NCBI GenBank assembly: GCA_035543015.1
Contig: DATKKG010000063.1
Coordinates: forward strand, 15,796-79,795
DNA from: DATKKG01 sp035543015
Lineage (GTDB): Archaea > Thermoproteota > Nitrososphaeria > Conexivisphaerales > DTJL01
Direction of reading: 5' to 3'
Length of the DNA: 64,000 nucleotides
In this document: one piece after another, positions 26,126 through 34,852 of the stretch
How positions within the stretch are numbered: the first letter of the stretch is position 1
Layout: every line of letters starts with the position of its first letter
The notes under the pieces: model-generated
What the model was told of the DNA's origin: nothing
Seen by the model: only the letters and a program-made list of their open reading frames with translations
Database searches by the model: none
Position numbers and translations under genes: made by a program

Positions 26126-26908
26126 GTGGGCCGGCGAGTGCTGTTCATCCCTCTGAAGTGCAGGAGGATGACGGGACCGTTCCGGTTCCTGGTGGAGCTG
26201 ACCAGGAGCCTGGAGGAGAACGGCCAGCGGCTTCTGGACGGGGACATCCTGGTCCTCTCCGGCAAGTACCTCGCCATGGCCGAAGGAAGGTACGTCGACC
26301 TCGGCCGCGTCGTCCCGCTTGGCGACGCGAGGGAGTGCGCTTCGAGGTACGGCATGAGCCCGGCGCTGGCGGAGACGGTGCTCCGGGAGTCCGACATGGT
26401 GCTGAAGGGACTTCGTGGTTTCCTGCTCACCGTCAAGGACGGCTTCTTCGCTCCGAACGCCGGGGTGGACAAGTCGAACGTGTGGAAGGGCTGGGCGATC
26501 CTTCATCCCAGCGACGGGTCGGCCCTTTCGGCGAGGATCAGGAGGGAGATGCTTGTGGCCTTCGGGAAGCGAGTGGGGGTCGTGGTCACGGACAGCCGGC
26601 TTCAGCCCCTGAGGAGGGGCACGGTGGGGACATCGATAGGCTTCTCGGGCTTCGACGGCGTGGCCGACGACAGGGGAAGGAAGGACCTGTTCGGCAACAG
26701 GCTCAAGGTCACGAGGAGGGCCGTGGCTGACGACCTCTCCAGCGCGGCGGAGCTGCTCATGGGGGAGTCCGACGAAAGCGTCCCGGTCGTGATAGCCCGG
26801 GACACGGGGATAGCGCTCTCAGACGAGGACAGCTTCGATGTCTCCGTCCCGGCCGACGAATGCATCTTCGTCAGAGGGCTTTCGGGCTTCGTGCCCGAGA
26901 AGCCCTAG
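26126..26908 (+). CDS. cofE: Coenzyme F420-0:L-glutamate ligase CofE
   Basis: Adds gamma-linked glutamates to F420-0, the last common step of F420 synthesis; 260 residues. Family features are VLSGKYLAMAEGR near 43-55, APNAGVDKSN near 111-120 and VVVTDSRLQPLRRGTVG near 152-168, which forms the GTP/metal site. Start is GTG at 26126. It supports real F420 use by the two LLM enzymes in this window. The last four bases overlap the convergent DUF72 gene. Confidence 0.92.
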   Translation: MGRRVLFIPLKCRRMTGPFRFLVELTRSLEENGQRLLDGDILVLSGKYLAMAEGRYVDLGRVVPLGDARECASRYGMSPALAETVLRESDMVLKGLRGFLLTVKDGFFAPNAGVDKSNVWKGWAILHPSDGSALSARIRREMLVAFGKRVGVVVTDSRLQPLRRGTVGTSIGFSGFDGVADDRGRKDLFGNRLKVTRRAVADDLSSAAELLMGESDESVPVVIARDTGIALSDEDSFDVSVPADECIFVRGLSGFVPEKP

Positions 26909-27600
26909 GTCTGAGCCTGCTTGGCGCCGATGTGCTGCTTGAACTTCAAGGCGTCGGCGTACATCGCTACCGAGTGGAACGCGAAATAGGCCTTCTTGGA
27001 GCCGGAGGAGGCAGCCCTCTCCTCAACCCTATCAAGGTCTTCCGCCGCGAAGTGATACATGTTGTGTTTCCCCAGCCCGAAGAGGCGGGTGTAGAGCACG
27101 TCGTCCCCGGCGAGGGGAGATGACCGGCTGAGGTCGGTCACCTGGATGATGCCGACGGAGCGCAGAAGCGAAGGTGCCGAGGGGGCATCCATGTGGCGCA
27201 TCTCCCATGCGAGCCGGACGGATGCCTCCCTCGTCCTGTCGACCAGGCGCCCCAGCAGACTCTCCGAGACCTCTCCGGGATCGAACGTCGAAGGGGTCTG
27301 GAGGACGAGAATCATGGAGTCCAGGGTGTCGCAGACCCCCGTCATGTAATCGATCAGATGGTCGAGCCTTTCCCTGTCTCCGCGACGGAGGGCTTCGTTG
27401 ACCTCCCTGCTGCACTTCACCGAGAACTCGAAGCCGGGAGGGACGACCTCCCGCCACCTGGCGACCGTGCCAAGGGGGACGTGACTATAGTATGTGGAGT
27501 TGACCTCCACGAAGTCGAAGAGCCTGGAATACGCCTTCAGCTTGTCGGCCGTTACGATCGGGAAATACTGCCACCCGCCGGTGCCGATGCGGAACTCCAC
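26905..27600 (-). CDS. DUF72 domain protein (first of a divergent pair)
   Basis: TIM-barrel protein of 231 residues in the DUF72/YecE family, whose reaction is unknown. It opens FRIGTGGWQYF, the family N-terminal strand, with FVEVNSTYY near 31-39 and FEFSVKCSREV near 58-68. GTG at 27600. It is divergent from a second DUF72 gene (27638) across a 37-base promoter gap. It is about 40 residues shorter than its neighbour. Confidence 0.85.
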   Translation of the reverse strand: MEFRIGTGGWQYFPIVTADKLKAYSRLFDFVEVNSTYYSHVPLGTVARWREVVPPGFEFSVKCSREVNEALRRGDRERLDHLIDYMTGVCDTLDSMILVLQTPSTFDPGEVSESLLGRLVDRTREASVRLAWEMRHMDAPSAPSLLRSVGIIQVTDLSRSSPLAGDDVLYTRLFGLGKHNMYHFAAEDLDRVEERAASSGSKKAYFAFHSVAMYADALKFKQHIGAKQAQT

Positions 27601-27601
27601 G

Positions 27602-27632
27602 ATATGTTAAGAAGCCTCTAACGGTATTTAAC
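27602..27632. promoter_or_regulatory. Compact divergent promoter of the DUF72 pair
   Basis: ATATGTTAAG at 27602-27611 lies about 27 bases before the plus-strand ATG. GTATTTAAC at 27624-27632 reads GTTAAATAC on the minus strand, 24-32 bases before that start. Both mRNAs would be leaderless and their promoters interleave, so they probably influence each other. Confidence 0.5.
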
Positions 27633-27637
27633 GGGCG

Positions 27638-28456
27638 ATGCCTCTCCGAATGGGCACCTGCGGCTGGAGCTATGACGAATGGCTGGGAGTCTTCTATCCC
27701 AGCAAGGACACCCCCAAGCTCTCCTACTATTCGAAGGTGTTCAAGACCGCCGAAGTCGACAGCACCTTCTACGACTACCCCAACGAAAAGGTGGTCTTCG
27801 GGTGGTCCAAGTACAGCCCCCTCGACTTTCAGTTCAGCCTGAAGGTTCCCCAGCTCATCACGCACAAGAAGCGTCTCAGCCTACGATTGGGAGTGGAGTC
27901 CGACCTGGATAGGTTCCTCAACCTGCTGAAGCCGCTCTCCTCGCTCAACAAGATCGGGGTCCTGCTCGTCCAGCTCCCTCCGAGCCTTTCCTCCGACCTG
28001 GAGCTCCTCGAGTCGTTCCTGAGGGTGCTCCCCGCCGACGTCTTCAACTTCGCCATCGAGTTCAGGCATGAATCGTGGTGGAACGAGGAGACGTGGAAGC
28101 TGCTCAGGAAGTACAGGGTCGCCAACACCACGGTGGACGAGCCGCTGCTGCCGCCCGAAATCGTCAGGACGGCGGACTTCACGTACGTGAGGTGGCACGG
28201 CCTGGGAAAGCGGGTCTGGTACGACTACCGTTACTCCAAGGAGCAGATATCGGAGTGGGTGCCGAAGCTGAAGGAGGCCTTGGCCAGCTCGAAGGAGGTG
28301 TACGGGTACTGGAACAACCACTTCCACGGCTACGCCGTGCTGAACGGCCTCGAGGCGATCGAGCTGATGGGGATGATGACGCCGGAACAGAAGGAGGCGC
28401 TCGCTTCGGTCACGGCGAGGGTGGACGGCAGGCAGAAGGGCATCCTGGATTACTAG
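27638..28456 (+). CDS. DUF72 domain protein (second of a divergent pair)
   Basis: 272-residue member of the same family. The family pattern is clearer here: MGTCGWSYDEWLGVFYP near 5-21, EVDSTFYDYP near 39-48, FSLKVPQLITH near 64-74, TVDEPLLPPE and VYGYWNNHFHGYA near the end. ATG at 27638 immediately precedes the first strand. No enzymatic function is established for the family. The two proteins differ enough to suggest old duplication rather than a recent copy. Confidence 0.88.
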   Translation: MPLRMGTCGWSYDEWLGVFYPSKDTPKLSYYSKVFKTAEVDSTFYDYPNEKVVFGWSKYSPLDFQFSLKVPQLITHKKRLSLRLGVESDLDRFLNLLKPLSSLNKIGVLLVQLPPSLSSDLELLESFLRVLPADVFNFAIEFRHESWWNEETWKLLRKYRVANTTVDEPLLPPEIVRTADFTYVRWHGLGKRVWYDYRYSKEQISEWVPKLKEALASSKEVYGYWNNHFHGYAVLNGLEAIELMGMMTPEQKEALASVTARVDGRQKGILDY

Positions 28457-28500
28457 CCTTCTGCAGAGGCGGCTCTCGACCGGTTCAGAACCCAAAGGGA

Positions 28501-28507
28501 TAAATAT
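28501..28507 (+). promoter_or_regulatory. TATA box of metG
   Basis: TAAATAT, preceded by the purine-rich AAAGGGA, lies 38-44 bases before the MetRS TTG start. Confidence 0.5.
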
Positions 28508-28544
28508 CATTTCACGGCGTTCCAGATTCGAGCCTGGTGTTTCA

Positions 28545-30191
28545 TTGAGCAGGTGGATCGTCGGCTCCGCGTGGCCGTACATCAACGGGACCCCCCACCT
28601 AGGCACTTTCATGCACCTGCTGTCGGCCGACGTCTATGCTCGATATCTCAGGATGAAGGGGGAAGAGGTCGTGTCGGTGTCGGGCTCCGACGAGCACGGC
28701 ACGCCCATCGAAGTGGAAGCCACGAAGCTGGGGATAAGCCCCCGGGCGCTGACCGATAGGAACCACGCGGGCGTCGTGGCCCTCCTGAAGCAGTACATGG
28801 TCGAGCTGGACAACTACACCAGGACCGAGTCGCCCACTCACACCGAGTTCGCACGAGATTTCTACATGGAGGTCTACCGGAACGGCTACGTTTCGACGGA
28901 GTCGGTCCCGCTTCCGTACTGCCCGAGGGACGAAAGGTTCCTTCCGGACAGGTTCGTGGAGGGGGTCTGCCCCTTCTGCGGCTACGACGGCGCCAGAGGC
29001 GACCAATGCGACAACTGCGGGCGCCTGCTGGAGCCCGTAGAGCTGAAGAGCCCGAGGTGCGCCATCTGCGGCGCCACGCCCGTCATCAAGGAGTCCCGCC
29101 ACTGGATCTTCGAGCTTCCGAAGTTCAGCGGAAGGCTGAAGACGTACATCGACTCGTGTACCCAGTTCCCTGAGAACGCGAGGAACTTCTCCTACAAGTG
29201 GCTGGAGGAGGGGCTGAGGCCCAGGCCCCTCACCAGGGACAACAAGTGGGGCATCCCCGCGCCCTTCCCCGGGGCGGAGGGGAAGACCATCTACGTCTGG
29301 ATGGAGGCCGTCCTGGGGTACCTGTCTGCAACGAAGGAGTGGGCCGAAAGGAAGGGGGACCCCGCAGCCTTCGACAGGTTCTGGAAGGGGGCCGACACCA
29401 GGACTGTCATCTTCATGGGGAAAGACAACATCCCGTTCCACACGATCATCCTTCCGGCGCTGCTGATGGCCTCGGACCAGGGCTACGTTCTCCCCTGGCA
29501 GGTCTCATCGACGGAGTTCATACTGTTCGAGGGCCAGAAGTTCTCAAAGAGCAAGAACATCGGCATATGGATGGACCAGGCGGCCAAGATCGCCGATCCC
29601 GAGTACTGGAGGTTCGTCCTGATGTCCATCAGGCCCCAGAGCAAGGACGCCAACTTCGGTTGGGCGGAGCTGGACAGGATAGTCAACAGCGACCTGAACG
29701 ACGTGGTGGGCAACTACGTGCACAGGACGCTGACCTTCCTGAAGAACAACTTCAGCTCAGCGGTGCCTGAGCCGGGACCCCTCGGCGACGAGGAGAGGGC
29801 GCTCCTTGCGTCGGCGAACGAACACGGAGACAGGTATCTCAGGCTCATGGACTGCTTTGACATCAAGGAGGCGCTGAAGCAGGTCGTCGAGCTGGCGAGG
29901 AAGGGGAACGAGTTCATAAGCGTGAAGGAGCCATGGGCTCAGGTCAAGAGGGACCGCATGGCAGCCGCGGCGACGCTCTACTGCGCCTGCGAAGTCGTCT
30001 ACAGCGTCGCCCTGATGCTGTACCCGTTCATGCCGAAGTCCTCGTCTCTCCTCTGCGGGATGCTGGGGCTGCCCTCGGACCCGGTCAAGGAGGGATTCGG
30101 GAGGCTGGGGACGGCCGCCCTGGAGCCGGGCCACAGGCTGGGCAGCCCGTCTCCCCTGTTCGCCAAGATCAAGGTCCCTGAGGGCGACTGA
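28545..30191 (+). CDS. metG: Methionyl-tRNA synthetase
   Basis: Class I synthetase of 548 residues. The HIGH box appears as HLGT (18-21) in PYINGTPHLGT and KMSKS as KFSKS (332-336). Between them lie paired zinc knuckles CPFC, CDNC and CAIC, as in archaeal MetRS. The anticodon-binding domain is complete, but there is no C-terminal EMAP/Trbp111 extension; in many archaea that domain is separate or fused. TTG at 28545. Confidence 0.96.
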   Translation: MSRWIVGSAWPYINGTPHLGTFMHLLSADVYARYLRMKGEEVVSVSGSDEHGTPIEVEATKLGISPRALTDRNHAGVVALLKQYMVELDNYTRTESPTHTEFARDFYMEVYRNGYVSTESVPLPYCPRDERFLPDRFVEGVCPFCGYDGARGDQCDNCGRLLEPVELKSPRCAICGATPVIKESRHWIFELPKFSGRLKTYIDSCTQFPENARNFSYKWLEEGLRPRPLTRDNKWGIPAPFPGAEGKTIYVWMEAVLGYLSATKEWAERKGDPAAFDRFWKGADTRTVIFMGKDNIPFHTIILPALLMASDQGYVLPWQVSSTEFILFEGQKFSKSKNIGIWMDQAAKIADPEYWRFVLMSIRPQSKDANFGWAELDRIVNSDLNDVVGNYVHRTLTFLKNNFSSAVPEPGPLGDEERALLASANEHGDRYLRLMDCFDIKEALKQVVELARKGNEFISVKEPWAQVKRDRMAAAATLYCACEVVYSVALMLYPFMPKSSSLLCGMLGLPSDPVKEGFGRLGTAALEPGHRLGSPSPLFAKIKVPEGD

Positions 30192-30203
30192 CAACCGAGA
30201 TAC

Positions 30204-30212
30204 CTTTTTTAG
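30204..30212 (+). promoter_or_regulatory. TATA-like box of trxB
   Basis: CTTTTTTAG ends 26 bases before the ATG at 30238, consistent with leaderless transcription of the reductase gene. Confidence 0.45.
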
Positions 30213-30237
30213 AAGCTTTGGCACGATTCGACCTCAC

Positions 30238-31176
30238 ATGTCAGAGAAATTGCATGTTCCCATCCTAGTGATTGGGAGCGGCCCCGCCGGCCTCACGGCG
30301 GCCGTCTATGCGGCCCGGGCCGGGTACTTGCCATACGTCATCGGCGGCTACGAGTTCGGGGGACAGCTCATGCTGACGACGGCCGTGGAGAACTACACCG
30401 GCTTCCCCGACGGCGTGCTGGGGCCCGACCTCATGGCCAACATGAGGAAGCAGGCCGAGAACAACGGCGCGAAGATGGTGGACCGCAACGTCACCAGGGT
30501 GGACTTCTCCACGAAGCCCTTCAGGGTCTGGGTGGAAGACACGGAGTACACCGCAGATGCGGTGATCGTGGCGACGGGCGCGTCGGCGAAGTGGCTGGGC
30601 TTCGAGTCCGAGAATAGGTTCAAGGGCAGGGGGGTGTCAAGCTGCGCGGTCTGCGACGGCGCCTTCTTCAAGGGACAGGACCTAGTGGTGGTGGGAGGGG
30701 GCGACGTGGCGATGGAGGACTCCCTGTACCTCTCCAAGCTCGCCAGGTCGGTGACAGTGATCCACAGGAGGGACAAGCTCAGGGCCTCCCACGTAATGCA
30801 GCGGAGGGCCATGGCCGCCCCCAACATACGTTTCGTCTGGGATTCGGTCGTCGAAGAGGTGTTGGGTGACAGGAAGGTGGAAGGGGTTAAGGTGAGGAAC
30901 CTGAAGACCGGGGAGGCGAGCACGATCAGATGCGGAGGCCTCTTCGTCTCCATCGGGCATTCGCCCAACACGTCCATCTTCAAGGACCAGATAGAACTGG
31001 ACAAGGCGGGATACGCGGTGGCTAAGGAGAGGACCATGTCCAGCAGGGAGGGAGTCTTCCTTGCCGGAGACGTCGCTGACCACATCTACAGGCAGGCCAT
31101 CACCGCGGCCGGCTCGGGTTGCCAGGCGGCGCTCGACGCCGTCAGGTACCTAGAGGCTGAGAAGGACCGTCAGTAG
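30238..31176 (+). CDS. trxB: Thioredoxin reductase
   Basis: FAD enzyme that reduces thioredoxin; 312 residues. It has the FAD-binding GSGPAG (13-18), the redox pair Cys136-Cys139 (CAVC) and the second nucleotide site GGGDVAMEDS near 152-161. The C-terminal GDVAD segment also belongs to the FAD domain. A thioredoxin gene lies at 41867 and is a likely partner. Its last seven bases overlap the convergent polymerase IV gene. Confidence 0.95.
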   Translation: MSEKLHVPILVIGSGPAGLTAAVYAARAGYLPYVIGGYEFGGQLMLTTAVENYTGFPDGVLGPDLMANMRKQAENNGAKMVDRNVTRVDFSTKPFRVWVEDTEYTADAVIVATGASAKWLGFESENRFKGRGVSSCAVCDGAFFKGQDLVVVGGGDVAMEDSLYLSKLARSVTVIHRRDKLRASHVMQRRAMAAPNIRFVWDSVVEEVLGDRKVEGVKVRNLKTGEASTIRCGGLFVSIGHSPNTSIFKDQIELDKAGYAVAKERTMSSREGVFLAGDVADHIYRQAITAAGSGCQAALDAVRYLEAEKDRQ

Positions 31177-32285
31177 AAGCTGGACAGTTCCGTCTGCCCG
31201 GCCGTGCTCCTCAGAGAGGAGACCCTGACGCTCAGCCTCCTGGCAACAAGGTCGGGCTCCTCTTCGAATAGCTCCGCCAGGAGCTCGCGTGCAACCTTCA
31301 CAATCGCATCGACCCCCCTCTCCTCGCTCTTCAGGGAGCGGCTCCTGCTGTGGGCCTTGAGGATGGCGTTGTCTATCACGACCACGCCGACGCTCTTGTA
31401 GGACAGCCTGGCCTCTGCCAGCTCATCCGCGATCTCCGTCGCCATCGCCGCAAGAGGTCCTACGATGGCCGCTACGTCCCTGGTGTCCTCCTTGAGGGTC
31501 ACCATCCGGCCCACCTGCTCCCTCTTCCAGTCGGAAAGGGGCTGGTCGTCGGTGCCCTTCGAGGCCAGGAAGAAGTAGAGCCCGAGCTTCCTGCCGAACT
31601 CCTTCTGCAGCTCCTCCAGCGGCAGCCTGGAGAGGTCCGCGATGGTCTTCGCGCCGAGCTTCTCCAGCCTGTCGGCGGTCTTCTTGCCCACGCCGTACAG
31701 CTTGTCGACGGGCATGGAGCCGAACTGATCCAGGAATTCCCCCTCCCTGACCACGAGGAGGCCGTTGGGCTTCGACTTGTCGCTGGCCATCTTGGCGACG
31801 AGCTTGTTCGGACCCACTCCGACGCTGCACGTGAGCCCCACGTCCTTAAGGACGGCCTCCTTCATCTTCAGCGCAAGCTTGGCGGCGGCATCGTAGTCGC
31901 CTCCCGTCTTCGAGCTGACATCCAGGTACGCCTCATCGATGCTTTCAGGCGACATCCTGTCCGACACATCTTCCAGGACCTCCATGACCCTGCCGGAGAC
32001 CTCGTCGTAGTACTTGAAGTCGGGAGGGAGGAAGAAGGCTTCCACGTCCTTCAGGAGCTCCTTGGCGCGGAATATCGGGATGCCGGAGCGAACGCCGTAT
32101 CCCCTGGCGACGTAGTTACAGGTCGCGACGGCTCCGCTGTCCTCGGTCCTGCCGGAGAACATGCAGATTACGACGGGCTTGGACCTGAGTGAAGGGTTCC
32201 TGAGCTCCTCGCACTGGGCGTAGAAGTAATCCATGTCCACGGCCGCTATCACCCGCGCCGGCTTCGGGGGAGGCCCGCCAGACAA
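31170..32285 (-). CDS. dbh: DNA polymerase IV (Dpo4/DinB, Y family)
   Basis: Lesion-bypass polymerase of 371 residues. Catalytic acids are Asp17 in AVDMDYFYAQ and Asp117-Glu118 in SIDEAYLD. The steric-gate aromatic Tyr follows in DYFYAQ. Thumb helix-hairpin-helix motifs include KLYGVGKKTADRLEKLGA. The last eight residues QTELSSFY (364-371) are a full PIP box for the PCNA clamp encoded at 18042. A GTTATAATAC box (32311-32320) precedes the start. Confidence 0.95.
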   Translation of the reverse strand: MSGGPPPKPARVIAAVDMDYFYAQCEELRNPSLRSKPVVICMFSGRTEDSGAVATCNYVARGYGVRSGIPIFRAKELLKDVEAFFLPPDFKYYDEVSGRVMEVLEDVSDRMSPESIDEAYLDVSSKTGGDYDAAAKLALKMKEAVLKDVGLTCSVGVGPNKLVAKMASDKSKPNGLLVVREGEFLDQFGSMPVDKLYGVGKKTADRLEKLGAKTIADLSRLPLEELQKEFGRKLGLYFFLASKGTDDQPLSDWKREQVGRMVTLKEDTRDVAAIVGPLAAMATEIADELAEARLSYKSVGVVVIDNAILKAHSRSRSLKSEERGVDAIVKVARELLAELFEEEPDLVARRLSVRVSSLRSTAGQTELSSFY

Positions 32286-32342
32286 CCCGTTGCGCTTCTA
32301 CAGGACCTTGGTATTATAACCTTAGGCGGCCGCTCAATAAGC

Positions 32343-32348
32343 TAAATA
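32343..32348 (+). promoter_or_regulatory. TATA box of tRNA-Leu
   Basis: TAAATA lies 26-31 bases before the first base of the mature tRNA, normal spacing for an archaeal tRNA promoter. Confidence 0.55.
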
Positions 32349-32373
32349 ACTTCGCAGGTGAAGCTCACTCGTC

Positions 32374-32458
32374 GCGGGGGTCGCCCAGCCTGGCCAAAGG
32401 CGTCGGGCTTAGGACCCGATCTCGTAGGAGTTCGTGGGTTCGAATCCCACCCCCCGCA
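32374..32458 (+). tRNA. tRNA-Leu (anticodon TAG)
   Basis: An 85-base cloverleaf. Acceptor GCGGGGG pairs with CCCCCGC, and the anticodon stem TCGGG with CCCGA. The loop CTTAGGA gives anticodon TAG, reading CTA. A long variable arm (TCTCGTAGGAG), as expected of class II tRNA-Leu, precedes T arm GTGGG / CCCAC with loop TTCGAAT. Discriminator A. The CCA end is only partly encoded. No intron. Confidence 0.95.
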
Positions 32459-32512
32459 CCTTCAATCTGGCGGACTTGCGCATCACGACTCCCTGCCGGC
32501 ACGAGGACGCCC

Positions 32513-33502
32513 CTAGCTGATACGCCCGGAGGCTTTCAGCACCCTCAAGGCGTTCAGGGTTATCATTTCGTTCGGTCCGCCCCTCCCCCAGTCGACGATA
32601 TCCACGTTCGCAGCCATCCTTCTTTGGTCGCCCGACTCCTTGAACGGCGTCCAGTAGTAGCCCTCCGCGTGCCAGACCCCGTCGGCACGTCGCTTTCCTT
32701 CCACGATGTCCAGCGCCTCCTTGGTTCTCGGGTCTCCCAGCTTCCCCGCCATCGAGATGATCCTGAGCGCCTGAAGGATGTCGTAGTGCCAGTATAGCGG
32801 ATAGTGCAGGGCAAGGAGCTCTTCCTTGATCACCTTCCCCGTCCTGTGCGAACGGAAGAGCCTGTGAGAAAGGAAGAACTCAGCTGCCCTCTCTTTCGCC
32901 CTTGCCGCTTCACGATCACCTGTGGCCATCACGTACAGGGAAACCCCCCACAGGGTGGAGAGGCTCTCCGCGAACGAAGAATGGTGGGCTTCGGGCTTCT
33001 TGTCGCAGTTCCAGCCTCCGTCAGGCCACTGCCATTTCGCGAGCGACTCGGCCAACAGCTTGACCCTCGGGTCTTCGGCGAGCCCGAGATAGCTGCAGAC
33101 CCCAAGAGCGTTTCCTTCCTGCGACGCGCATCTCCTTGTAAGGCCGTTGATGACCTTGATGCCGGCCCTATGCCCGTCCCCTGTCAACCAGTCGAGAACC
33201 AGATCGGTAGCCTCAACCGCGGGCCCGTAGCCCCGAGGAATCGCCAGCTCGACTAGGGAGACGAGCCTCCAATGCGCACCAGTCCACTTCTGGTAGGGGT
33301 GGACACCAAAGCCGCCGTCAGACCTCTGCCCGGACAGGAGCAACCGGACTTTGGGGCCCTTCGGAATCAGCTTGCAAGCGGCAAGGGCCTCCCGCGAATC
33401 CCTTGGGTAGCCGAGCACGTCGACCAACGTCAAGTAGCGAACAGAAGGGTCTGGCGATCTCTCTAGCCATTTCACAGCGGGGTCGTCGGCGATCTTTCCC
33501 AT
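32513..33502 (-). CDS. Terpene cyclase/prenyltransferase-like alpha-barrel protein
   Basis: Protein of 329 residues with repeated helix pairs carrying QW-like motifs: SDGGFGVHPYQKW near 62-74, WQWPDGGWNC and RRADGVWHAEGYYW. These are the repeats of squalene-hopene cyclases and prenyltransferase beta subunits. It is about half a squalene cyclase in length and has no DxDD motif that I can see, so it is probably not a typical cyclase. No signal peptide. No neighbour suggests a pathway. Confidence 0.6.
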   Translation of the reverse strand: MGKIADDPAVKWLERSPDPSVRYLTLVDVLGYPRDSREALAACKLIPKGPKVRLLLSGQRSDGGFGVHPYQKWTGAHWRLVSLVELAIPRGYGPAVEATDLVLDWLTGDGHRAGIKVINGLTRRCASQEGNALGVCSYLGLAEDPRVKLLAESLAKWQWPDGGWNCDKKPEAHHSSFAESLSTLWGVSLYVMATGDREAARAKERAAEFFLSHRLFRSHRTGKVIKEELLALHYPLYWHYDILQALRIISMAGKLGDPRTKEALDIVEGKRRADGVWHAEGYYWTPFKESGDQRRMAANVDIVDWGRGGPNEMITLNALRVLKASGRIS

Positions 33503-33605
33503 GGGGGCCGATCACTCCTGAGCCCTCTGACCCTTAAATCCGTAGTGTATCTCTGGCGCAGTGGTCAACGTGGCTAGACGGGCTTGCGGTCGTGGAGGCT
33601 GGCCT

Positions 33606-34769
33606 CTATTCCGCCCTGGAGCGGAGAGACGCCCCTCCGGCCAGCAGGAGCAGGACCAATGGGATCAGCGGCAAGGTTCCGACGAGCCCCCATCCGAAGC
33701 TCCAGGAGATGGTCGAGGCGAGGGACAGCATCGGTGCCACCCACATGCCGATGAGCATGTGGAAGGTGTTGACGAGGGCAAGGGAGGCAGTGGGGTCGCT
33801 GTCCCGCAGGTCCACAAGGAAGGCGTACATCATGGAGATGCCGAAGTCGTTGAAGAACCCCACGGTCACAAGCGCGAGGACGATGGCGTCCACCCTGCCG
33901 GTCCCGATCAGGACGGCCGGGAGTATGGCGGGGACCGCGCACGCGGCGAGGAGGAGCCGCTTCCTCCTGAACCTGCCATAGAAGACGCTCATGAAGCTCC
34001 CCAGGATGCTCGGGAAGAGCAGGATGGAGGAGGTCAACCCCGAGATCGAGACCGAGGCTCCGAGGGCCAGCTGCTCGTACGACGGAAGGAGCTGACCGAT
34101 GGCGAAGTAGGAGCCCCAGACGCCCGTGTACGCGAGCCCGGTGGCCACCACGACCCTGTTCCGCAGGGTCGGGCCGATGCCGGTGAGCCTAGGTGCGGGG
34201 AGGTACCTTTCGTTCCACACCGCGAGCATGTTCAGTCCGGCCATCGCGACGGCCGTCAATCCGCCGAGCTCCGTGGCGAGCTGCCATCCCAGGAGCTGGT
34301 CGAAGACGCCCCAGACGAGGCCCAGCCCCCCGCCCATCGCGAAGAAGGCGTTGTAGAGGCCCATCACCGTGCCCGGCTTGGCAGGGTAGAGGCTGGAGAG
34401 GGCGCCCCCCGCGGAGGCGAAGAACAGGGCGGCGCCGACCCCGGAGATCACCCGTGTGAAGAACAGCCAGAACGTGGAGACGTACAGGGGCAGGAGCATG
34501 TTGCCCAGGGCCAGCAGGAACAGGCCTATGATGTAGGTACGCGTGGGGCCGAACCGCTGGGCCACGTACACCGAGGGTATCTGGGCGATGCCTGCGGCCC
34601 CGAAGAAGGCCACGGGTATCAAGCCGAGGAGGCTGGTCGGAACGTGCCCTTGGGAGGCGATCTGGGGAAGGGCGGGCGAGATGAGGAACCACTGGAGGCT
34701 GTAAGTGAGCCTACCCGCAAGTATGAGGGCCGCCTTGAAGCCCCTGTCTCCGGTGGTAGCCTGCATCAT
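33606..34769 (-). CDS. MFS transporter
   Basis: Major facilitator protein of 387 residues with about 12 hydrophobic helices. The loop after the second helix (YVAQRFGPTRTYI) resembles the MFS GxxxD/RxGRR loop. The substrate is unknown. ATG at 34769 has a TATATA box 34-39 bases upstream. It is divergent from an FAD oxidoreductase. Confidence 0.85.
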   Translation of the reverse strand: MMQATTGDRGFKAALILAGRLTYSLQWFLISPALPQIASQGHVPTSLLGLIPVAFFGAAGIAQIPSVYVAQRFGPTRTYIIGLFLLALGNMLLPLYVSTFWLFFTRVISGVGAALFFASAGGALSSLYPAKPGTVMGLYNAFFAMGGGLGLVWGVFDQLLGWQLATELGGLTAVAMAGLNMLAVWNERYLPAPRLTGIGPTLRNRVVVATGLAYTGVWGSYFAIGQLLPSYEQLALGASVSISGLTSSILLFPSILGSFMSVFYGRFRRKRLLLAACAVPAILPAVLIGTGRVDAIVLALVTVGFFNDFGISMMYAFLVDLRDSDPTASLALVNTFHMLIGMWVAPMLSLASTISWSFGWGLVGTLPLIPLVLLLLAGGASLRSRAE

Positions 34770-34802
34770 CGGGCTGACGTTTCCTCACGGCTCGCGGGGG
34801 CA

Positions 34803-34827
34803 TATATAAGCGCTAAAAGCCTTTTAT
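34803..34827. promoter_or_regulatory. Divergent promoters, MFS transporter and FAD oxidoreductase
   Basis: TATATA at 34803-34808 faces the minus-strand transporter gene (34-39 bases from its ATG). TTTTAT at 34822-34827 faces the plus-strand gene, 26-31 bases before its TTG. A purine-rich GGGGGAGG also precedes that TTG. Confidence 0.5.
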
Positions 34828-34852
34828 CGCAAAGGGGGAGGAACGAACTTGT

